A stretch of 47,041 nucleotides of DNA. It comes from Lentisphaeria bacterium (GTDB lineage: Bacteria > Verrucomicrobiota > Lentisphaeria > Victivallales > UBA1829). Made by a program: the position numbers and the translations under genes. This document shows, in pieces, positions 1 to 5,672 of the stretch (within the stretch, counting starts at the first letter, position 1; every line of letters starts with the position of its first letter). The stretch spans positions 1 to 47,041 of the forward strand of contig JAFSZN010000168.1 in NCBI GenBank assembly GCA_017455665.1, given 5' to 3'. The notes under the pieces were generated by a model. The model was given only the letters and a program-made list of their open reading frames with translations, was not told the origin of the DNA and ran no database searches.

Positions 1-966
1 CACCCACGGCTGCTTCGGATCTTTGAACTTTTCGCGCCAGCCCTCGATGAGCATTTTGTGGAGCGCGTAGTAATCCTTGTTGCCGGTGTTGGATTCGCCC
101 TGGTAGAAGAGGACGCCGCCGACGGTGTATTTGGTCCAGGGAGCGACCATGGCGCCCCACCTCGTGCCGGGGAATTTCTCGCTGGAGAACTGGCCGCCGC
201 GGACCTGTCCGTTTTCCGGATTCGCCGCGCCGGCGAGCAGCGCGTCTTCGATCTGCTTGGCTTCATTGCGGTTGTGCTTCGCGAATTCGCTGTCCGGGAT
301 GAAGGTCTCGATATTGACGCCGCCCCAGGCGGTCATGATGAGCCCGACCGGGATGTCGAGGTCCTTCTGGAGCTGACGGGCGAAGAAATAGCCGGCCGCG
401 GAGAAGTTCGGGACGGTCTGCGGGCTGCATTCCATCCAGATGCCGGTGTTTCTTCCGGCGCCGACGACTTCCTCGAACTCGGTGCCCGGAGCCTTGGTCT
501 TCGGCACTTCGAACAGGCGGATGCGCGGATAGTTGGCGGCCGCGGCTTCCTGCTGGTGGTTCTTGATCTGGATCATGGTGTTGCCGGTGGAGACGGGCAG
601 TTCCATGTTGGACTGGCCGGCGCAGATCCAGACTTCGCCGACGAGCACGTTGTCGAACGTGATCGTGTCGGCGCCGTCGGTCACTTTCACCTTGTACGGG
701 CCGCCCGCCTCGAGAGCGTCGAGCTTGGCTTCCCATTCGCCCTTGGCGTCGGCCTTGGCGGTCGCGGGCTTCGCCTGCGAACCTTCGATCGTGACCGTCA
801 CGGTCTTGCCGGGATCGGCCTTGCCGGAGATCTTGATCGGGGCGCGCCGCTGGAGGCACATGTTGTTCTGGAAGATGTTGTGGCAGGAGAGCTTTTCCGC
901 ATACGCGCTGGGGAGCGCGAGCAGAGCGGCGACCGCTGCCGTGAGGAGAAGAGTCATCTTTTTCAT
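1..966 (-). CDS. Sialate O-acetylesterase, secreted (C-terminus cut off by window edge)
   Basis: The gene reads leftward from ATG at 966 and stays open to base 1, giving 322 residues of a family usually about 480-650 long, so the C-terminus lies outside. The start has an AGGAAGA ribosome site 5' of it and a signal peptide (MKK, hydrophobic run, cleavage near residue 23, PSAYA). The family block GEVWICAGQSNME near residue 110 carries the SGNH-type catalytic Ser (Q-S-N-M), and a second conserved block FYQGESN lies near residue 297. Known members remove O-acetyl groups from sialic acids or from acetylated plant and host glycans in the periplasm. The YhcH-family gene at 9469 is another sugar-acid-linked gene, but not adjacent. 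Family assignment is firm; the natural substrate is inferred. Confidence 0.92.
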   Translation of the reverse strand, partial: MKKMTLLLTAAVAALLALPSAYAEKLSCHNIFQNNMCLQRRAPIKISGKADPGKTVTVTIEGSQAKPATAKADAKGEWEAKLDALEAGGPYKVKVTDGADTITFDNVLVGEVWICAGQSNMELPVSTGNTMIQIKNHQQEAAAANYPRIRLFEVPKTKAPGTEFEEVVGAGRNTGIWMECSPQTVPNFSAAGYFFARQLQKDLDIPVGLIMTAWGGVNIETFIPDSEFAKHNRNEAKQIEDALLAGAANPENGQVRGGQFSSEKFPGTRWGAMVAPWTKYTVGGVLFYQGESNTGNKDYYALHKMLIEGWREKFKDPKQPWV

Positions 967-1075
967 AAGAGTTCTTCCTGTCTGGTTGGTTTGACTGGTT
1001 ATGATGGATGGTTTTGGGAACGTTTTCCGGGCGTTTTGAGGCGGATTCCCCTCATCGCGCCGTTATGTTTCTGTC

Positions 1076-1104
1076 AATATATATCTACACGCGGGAAAAT
1101 ACAA
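1076..1104 (-). promoter_or_regulatory. Sigma-70-type promoter for the acetylesterase
   Basis: On the minus strand TTGTAT (1104-1099) and TATATT (1081-1076) are separated by 17 bp. They lie about 110 bp upstream of the acetylesterase start. The rest of 967-1245 is AT-rich and holds no further gene that I can support. Confidence 0.5.
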
Positions 1105-1245
1105 GACGGTTCTTTCACTTTTAACGCTTTTTCGCCTATTTTTCCAATTTGGAATGTGCGTTCGAATGTTTAGCGGAAGGAATCCCAGATAATCAGAAAA
1201 TTAAGTTGAACAGAAAAAATGCATCTCCTTTTCTTTTTCCGGCAC

Positions 1246-1274
1246 TTGACTTTCGCAACCGGATATGTTATATT
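1246..1274 (+). promoter_or_regulatory. Promoter of the antitoxin gene
   Basis: TTGACT (1246-1251) and TATATT (1269-1274) are spaced by 17 bp, 30 bp before the antitoxin ATG. This is a near-consensus housekeeping promoter. Confidence 0.75.
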
Positions 1275-1304
1275 TGATGCAAAACAGAACACAGGAGGTT
1301 TATT

Positions 1305-1592
1305 ATGCCGACATCAACATTCAGCGTCCGCATGGACGAACAACTCAAGACGGAACTCGATGATCTTTGCGCCCAGTTCGGGATGAACACGTCCACCGCG
1401 ATCAACCTTTTCGCACGTGCAGTGGTCCGCGAACGCCGGATCCCGTTTGAAATCACCGCCGCTCCGGCCGATACGGGTCTGAGGGCTTTTCAAAGCCTGC
1501 GCCGCCAGGCGAAGGCGAACGGTCTGCAGGAAATGTCCCTGGCTGAGATTAACGCGGAAATCACCAAAACAAGGAACCGCAGGGGCAAATGA
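1305..1592 (+). CDS. RelB/DinJ-family antitoxin
   Basis: This 95-residue protein has the N-terminal ribbon-helix-helix of RelB/DinJ antitoxins: a beta strand with FSVRMDEQLK, then LDDLCAQFGMNTSTAINLFARAVV, then the IPFEI strand. Such antitoxins bind their operator as dimers and neutralise a ribonuclease toxin through the C-terminal tail. The start follows an ACAGGAGG ribosome site. Its stop overlaps the start of the next frame (ATGA), the usual toxin-antitoxin layout. That partner is only a remnant (see 1589-1732), so the antitoxin appears orphaned. RelB-type antitoxins usually pair with RelE/YafQ but also occur with PIN toxins. Confidence 0.88.
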   Translation: MPTSTFSVRMDEQLKTELDDLCAQFGMNTSTAINLFARAVVRERRIPFEITAAPADTGLRAFQSLRRQAKANGLQEMSLAEINAEITKTRNRRGK

Positions 1593-1732
1593 AGTTTTAT
1601 GCCGTGACTTTGGCGCACGGAAACGACAGGACCTGGCTCGTCACGGGAAACCTGAAACATTTTCCCGGAAAGCCGTTCATCGTCACCCCGGCACAGTTTC
1701 TTGAGAAGATCAGACAGTCCGAAAAACAGTGA
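1589..1732 (+). pseudogene. PIN-domain toxin remnant with internal deletion
   Basis: A 47-codon frame begins at an ATGA overlap with the antitoxin. It opens with MKFYAV, which resembles the first strand of PIN_3-type toxins (normally continuing into D-T-N-V-L-V-S-A). It then jumps to WLVTGNLKHFPGKPFIVTP and an AQFLEKI helix, which resemble the last strand and C-terminal helix of the same family. Full-length relatives are about 130-145 residues, so roughly 90 internal residues including the first catalytic Asp and the central acidic residues are missing. The frame across the junction is intact. I infer an inactive product; an alternative is a short protein kept as a regulator. Confidence 0.7.
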
Positions 1733-1744
1733 AAGGACCCGACC

Positions 1745-2596
1745 ATGTCGAACACGAAAACGAGGCAAATGATCGGCAGGACAGAGCGTTTTTGCGTTGT
1801 TCTGCTTCTCTCGCTCCTCGTTTCGGCGTGCCGTTCCGTTCGATCCGAAGCGGGCGAACAGGAAGGAGGAAAACAGCAAAGCGAACCGGAGCAGACCGGT
1901 CAGAACGCGGAAACGGGTTCCGGGGGCGATCCGAAGAGGCGGACTGTCCTGATCGACGCGGATTCCTTCTCGCCGGGTGCTTATCTGCCGTTCAATGCGA
2001 GCGGGTTCGACTGTTTTCTTTTCCCGACGTATGATGTGAACGGCGTCTACCTCAATTTCGCGCCGGCATCCCTGATTGCGGACATCCGGGGCGATCCCAT
2101 GTGCGAGATCACACAGGTCAATGGCATTCACTGTTTTCTCGTGTCGCCCCGACTCCACCGGACGAACGGACTGTTTCTCGGCGGTGCGGCCCGGCCGAAG
2201 ACCTTTGTTTGCGGCGTTTCCTTGATCGGCGCCGGGACCAGCGATTTCCCTTTCAGCGTGAATCTTATACGGCACGACGGTGTTTCGTTTTCGCTCTTCG
2301 GCGCGCCATTGGAGTGCAACGGCGTTTCGTTTTCGCTCCTCGGTGCGCCGGTCAGAAGCAACGGCGTTTCCTTTTCTCTGCTGGGTATCTGCCGGAGACA
2401 GGAGCAGGGCGTTTACTGTTCCCTGTTCAACTGCTCCTATGCGGCGGACTGGACCGAAGAGGACGATCCGCAGTCCGTGGTCCAGCTCGGGGTGGTCAAT
2501 TCATGCCGTTCCGGCGTTCAGATCGGGCTGCTGAACTTCAATGAAACCGGGTTTCTCCCGGTGTTTCCGCTGTTCAATTTCAGCACAAAAGAATGA
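1745..2596 (+). CDS. Lipoprotein with LA_2272-type surface repeats
   Basis: This 283-residue protein has a signal peptide ending in the lipobox LVSAC (lipidation at Cys29), then a Gln/Glu/Gly-rich linker to about residue 65. The body contains tandem short beta-type repeats: GVSFSLFGAPLECN, GVSFSLLGAPVRSN and GVSFSLLGICRR, followed by GVQIGLLNFNETGF and a terminal FPLFNF. Repeats of the form G-V-x-x-G/S-L-x-N occur in the LA_2272 'surface repeat' family of Leptospira and PVC bacteria; their function is unknown. The start has an AAAGGA site 7 bp upstream. It follows the toxin remnant by 12 bp and may share the antitoxin promoter. Outer-membrane location is inferred. Confidence 0.72.
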   Translation: MSNTKTRQMIGRTERFCVVLLLSLLVSACRSVRSEAGEQEGGKQQSEPEQTGQNAETGSGGDPKRRTVLIDADSFSPGAYLPFNASGFDCFLFPTYDVNGVYLNFAPASLIADIRGDPMCEITQVNGIHCFLVSPRLHRTNGLFLGGAARPKTFVCGVSLIGAGTSDFPFSVNLIRHDGVSFSLFGAPLECNGVSFSLLGAPVRSNGVSFSLLGICRRQEQGVYCSLFNCSYAADWTEEDDPQSVVQLGVVNSCRSGVQIGLLNFNETGFLPVFPLFNFSTKE

Positions 2597-2704
2597 ACCG
2601 CGGATCCCGGTCACGAACCCGGATCAAAACGCCGCACGGAATCCATGCTTCCCCGTTATTTTCGAAAAAAACGGATTTTTCCTCGAAAAACCTTGTTTTT
2701 TCGC

Positions 2705-2733
2705 TTGATTTTACGCACAATCCGGGGTAAAAT
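2705..2733 (+). promoter_or_regulatory. Promoter of the polyprenyl synthase operon
   Basis: TTGATT (2705-2710) and TAAAAT (2728-2733) are separated by 17 bp. A-tracts at about 2664-2690 may act as an UP element. The rest of 2597-2828 holds no gene; an imperfect hairpin (GATCC/GGATC) near 2602-2624 has no T-run. Confidence 0.75.
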
Positions 2734-2828
2734 ATAGAGATATTTTAAACGCGGACGCGTCAAACGTGATCTCACGCGCCCGTTTCACCTCATTTCACAG
2801 CCGGCGCGCCGCCGGTCCCGGAGACAGC

Positions 2829-3905
2829 ATGAACGAATTCAAAGACGAGCTTCGCCGCGTGGGCGAAGAGATCGGAAGCTTCCTCAAGGAGGACGCGTTT
2901 CCGCAAACCATCCGGCCCGGCATCCTCGGCGACGCGGTGCGCGACTACCCCGGACGCGGCGGAAAGCGCATCCGTCCGGCGCTCGTGCTGTGGGCGTGCG
3001 AACTCTTCGGCGGCGACCGCGAACAGGCGATCCCGGCGGCGGCCGCGGTCGAAATCTATCACAACTGGACGCTCGTGCACGACGACATTATTGACCGCGA
3101 TGAACTCCGCCGCGGTCTGCCGTCCACACACGTCACGCTCCGCGACCACGCCGCGACCAAACTCGGCGCCGCCCCGGAACAGGCGCAGGCGTTCGGCGAA
3201 TCGTTCGCGATCCTCGCGGGCGACATCCAGCAGGGATGGGCGGTCGAACGCCTCGCGTCCGTCGCCGACCGGGGCGTCGATCCGGCGCTCGCCCTCATGC
3301 TCGTGCGCGCCATGCAGACGAAGCTGAACCGCGAGCTGATCTCCGGCGAGGCGCTGGACGTGGAATTCGAGCTGCTCGACCCGGCGACCGTCTCCGAGGT
3401 GGACGTGATGGGCATGATCAACGGCAAGACCGGCGCGATCATGGAGTTCGCGCTCCACTGCGGCGCGGCGATCGCGAAGGGCGCATACGAACCGGGATCG
3501 CCCGATTTCCGCGCGCTCACCCGGTACGCCGTGAACCTCGCGGCGGCGTTCCAGCTTCAGGACGACATGCTCGGCGTCTTCGGCGACGAGAAAGTCTTCG
3601 GCAAGCCGCTCTGCTCCGATTTCCAGGAGGCGAAACCCACGATGCTCTATCTCGAGGCGGTCCGCCATCTGCCCGCCGGACGCCGCTCCGAACTCGACGC
3701 GTTTCTCCGCCTGCCGCATTACTCCGAATCCGACATCGCCGCGATCCGCGCGCTCCTCACCGGCTGCGGAGCCGCCGGAGCCGTCCGCGACAGCATCGCC
3801 GCGCTCTCCGACTGCGCGAAGAAATCGCTGCAGCCGCTCCCGGACAACCGCTGGCGCGGCATGCTCGCCACCCTCGTCGAACAAATGTTAGTCCGTTCCG
3901 TATAA
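2829..3905 (+). CDS. Polyprenyl (geranylgeranyl/farnesyl-type) diphosphate synthase
   Basis: This 358-residue trans-isoprenyl diphosphate synthase extends allylic diphosphates with isopentenyl diphosphate to supply isoprenoid lipids or carriers. The IPP-binding GKRIRP is at residues 45-50. The first Asp-rich motif is HDDIIDRDELRRG (Asp85, 86, 89). The second is QDDMLGVFGD (Asp245, 246, 253), the DDxLGxxGD form common in bacterial and archaeal GGPP/FPP synthases rather than strict DDxxD. I chose ATG 2829, behind GGAGA, over an in-frame ATG at 2766 whose extra residues do not resemble the family. Product chain length cannot be read from the sequence. It is first in a likely operon with the two following genes. 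Confidence 0.9.
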   Translation: MNEFKDELRRVGEEIGSFLKEDAFPQTIRPGILGDAVRDYPGRGGKRIRPALVLWACELFGGDREQAIPAAAAVEIYHNWTLVHDDIIDRDELRRGLPSTHVTLRDHAATKLGAAPEQAQAFGESFAILAGDIQQGWAVERLASVADRGVDPALALMLVRAMQTKLNRELISGEALDVEFELLDPATVSEVDVMGMINGKTGAIMEFALHCGAAIAKGAYEPGSPDFRALTRYAVNLAAAFQLQDDMLGVFGDEKVFGKPLCSDFQEAKPTMLYLEAVRHLPAGRRSELDAFLRLPHYSESDIAAIRALLTGCGAAGAVRDSIAALSDCAKKSLQPLPDNRWRGMLATLVEQMLVRSV

Positions 3906-3941
3906 CAACCCCCAAAAAACACGCAAAGGAGTTTCTTTCGT

Positions 3942-5066
3942 ATGAAGATGAAAAAGATCACGTTCCAGGGATGGAAAAACTGCATCGAGCTCACCAACGG
4001 CGAATTCCGCATCGTCGTCACCACGGAGATCGGGCCGCGCATCGTCGGCGCGTTCCTCGGCCCGAAGGGAGCCAACCTCCTTTACCTCGACAAGAAGCTC
4101 CTCGGCACCTCGAACCAGAAGGTCTGGACGAACTACGGCGGGCACCGCATCTGGCACGCCCCAGAAGACAGCGTGCGTTCCTACTGCCCGGACAGCCGCA
4201 AGGTCGTCATGGCAGAGCTCCGCGACGGCGGCGTCGCGTTCATGGCGCCCCGCGAAGAGCTCACCGGCATCGTGAAGACCATCAACGTCTATCCCGAAGG
4301 CAACAACTCCTTCCGCATCGAACACCAGATCCGCAACGAGGGCCTCTGGGACATCGAAGCCGCCGCGTGGGGCATCACCCAGCTCATGCCCGGCGGGACC
4401 GCCATCCTGCCGCAGAACCGCGGCCCCGAAGGGCTCGTCCCGAACCGCTCCGTCAACTTCTGGCCCTATGCCAACCCCGCCGATTCCCGTTTCGTCTTCG
4501 GCGACCGCTTCGTGCTCGTGAAGCAGACCGCGAAGGGCGCGCCCACCAAGATCGGCCTCAACTCCGGCGAAGGCTGGTGCGCGTACATCAACAAGAACAC
4601 CGCGTTCATCAAGCAGTTCGAATACTTCGACGAAAACGAGTACCCGGACCTCGGCAGCTCCATCGAAGTCTACACCGAGGGCGGCTACCTCGAACTCGAA
4701 ACGCTCGGACCGCTCGCCATCCTCGAACCCGGCGACGAGGTCACGCACTCCGAATACTGGACCGCCGCCGAAGTCGAGCAAATCCCGCTCAACAACGACC
4801 AGGACGTGATCGAGATGCTCGGCATCGTGGACGACGACGAATGCTGCGACGACGAATGCTGCTGCCACGACCACGAGGAGGAAAAGAAGGCCGCGAAGAA
4901 GGCCGCGAAGTCCTCCAAGAAGGATGCGAAGGCGGCGAAGAAGTCGGATTCCAAGGCGGTCGCGAAGGCGGACGGCGCGAAGAAGGCCGCCGAAAAGAAG
5001 GCTCCGGCAAAGAAGGCCGCGGCAAAAAAGGCTCCGGCGAAGAAGGCCGCGAAGAAGGCCAAGTAA
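3942..5066 (+). CDS. DUF4380 (aldose-epimerase-like) protein with Cys/Asp/His cluster and H1-like Lys/Ala tail
   Basis: Residues 1-290 form a beta-rich galactose-mutarotase-like domain of the DUF4380 type (IELTNGEFRIVVTTEIGPRI near the start, GGHRIWHAPE at 66-75, RIEHQIRNEG near 125-134). Its sugar substrate is unknown. Residues 297-314 form an extraordinary cluster of acidic, Cys and His residues (DDDECCDDECCCHDHEEE) that looks metal-binding. Residues 315-374 are almost only Lys and Ala with Pro-Ala-Lys-Lys steps, as in histone H1 and bacterial H1-like tails. The frame runs unbroken from domain to tail. No signal peptide is seen, so it is probably cytoplasmic. The tail could bind nucleic acid, polyphosphate or acidic polymers; that is inference. 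The gene follows the polyprenyl synthase by 36 bp. Confidence 0.8.
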   Translation: MKMKKITFQGWKNCIELTNGEFRIVVTTEIGPRIVGAFLGPKGANLLYLDKKLLGTSNQKVWTNYGGHRIWHAPEDSVRSYCPDSRKVVMAELRDGGVAFMAPREELTGIVKTINVYPEGNNSFRIEHQIRNEGLWDIEAAAWGITQLMPGGTAILPQNRGPEGLVPNRSVNFWPYANPADSRFVFGDRFVLVKQTAKGAPTKIGLNSGEGWCAYINKNTAFIKQFEYFDENEYPDLGSSIEVYTEGGYLELETLGPLAILEPGDEVTHSEYWTAAEVEQIPLNNDQDVIEMLGIVDDDECCDDECCCHDHEEEKKAAKKAAKSSKKDAKAAKKSDSKAVAKADGAKKAAEKKAPAKKAAAKKAPAKKAAKKAK

Positions 5067-5068
5067 GA

Positions 5069-5114
5069 GGAGGCAATGCCTCCATTGATACTGTGCCTGG
5101 CTTCGCTCAGGCAC
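5069..5114 (+). repeat. Two consecutive intergenic hairpins after the DUF4380 gene
   Basis: GGAGGCA (5069-5075) can pair with TGCCTCC (5077-5083), which is a very tight palindrome. GTGCCTG (5093-5099) pairs with CAGGCAC (5108-5114) around the loop GCTTCGCT. A terminator-like third hairpin follows. The second element matches, with a different but compensating stem, the hairpin at 19587-19608. Confidence 0.6.
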
Positions 5115-5128
5115 GAAAATGAGATCCA

Positions 5129-5164
5129 TCCCCCTGCGGCAGGGCAACTCCGCAGGGGGATTTT
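5129..5164 (+). terminator. Hairpin terminator or attenuator between DUF4380 and thioesterase
   Basis: An 11-bp perfect stem (TCCCCCTGCGG at 5129-5139 with CCGCAGGGGGA at 5150-5160) is followed by TTTT. It lies only 20 bp before the thioesterase ATG, so it may reduce rather than stop read-through. Confidence 0.7.
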
Positions 5165-5183
5165 CAGAAAGGAACGACAGGAC

Positions 5184-5630
5184 ATGGCACGCGCACAAAT
5201 CTTTACAAGCCGCATCGACTGGAGCGACCTCGACCTGCTCGGACACGTGAACAACCTCGCGTTTTCGAGGTTCTTTCAGGCGGCGCGCGTCGAATACTGC
5301 GGACACATCGGGATGAAGGTCTATCAGGGCATGAAGACGGGCCCGATCCTGGCGGCGTCGCGCGTCCAGTTCACCGCCCAGCTCTTCTTCCCCGGCAATG
5401 TCCGCATCCTCACGCGCCTCAAAAAGGCGGGCGGCACGAGCATCGTGCTGGAGCACGCCCTGTTCGACGACGCGGGCACGATGTGCGCGTTTGCGGAGGA
5501 CGTGGTGGTGCGCTACGATTTCGAGGCGAAGACGAAGATCCCGCTCGGCGACGAAGTCCGCGCCATGATCGCCGAATACGAAGCCGCCTGCACCGGCGAA
5601 TTCCCCGCCCTGCCGGGACAGGCGAACTGA
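5184..5630 (+). CDS. Hot-dog acyl-CoA thioesterase, 4HBT family
   Basis: This 148-residue protein has the hot-dog signature DLDLLGHVNNLAFSRFFQAAR near residues 14-34; the Asp and HVNN region match the active-site segment of 4-hydroxybenzoyl-CoA/YbgC-like thioesterases. Length agrees with the family (about 130-150). The start is ATG 5184, behind AAAGGA at 5168-5173; a longer frame from 5076 would run through the terminator hairpin and is rejected. It hydrolyses an unidentified acyl-CoA in the cytoplasm. It is the last gene of the group starting at 2829 and converges with the kinase gene, with 42 bp between stop codons. A second member of the family is at 11859. Confidence 0.85.
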   Translation: MARAQIFTSRIDWSDLDLLGHVNNLAFSRFFQAARVEYCGHIGMKVYQGMKTGPILAASRVQFTAQLFFPGNVRILTRLKKAGGTSIVLEHALFDDAGTMCAFAEDVVVRYDFEAKTKIPLGDEVRAMIAEYEAACTGEFPALPGQAN

Positions 5631-5672
5631 CCCTTTCTCCGTGCGCGGCGATCATTCGCGAACGCAGAAAGG

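Noticed and set aside
58-1173. Plus-strand open frame over the acetylesterase
   Set aside because: The minus strand has a signal peptide, a ribosome site and family motifs; the plus frame has none.
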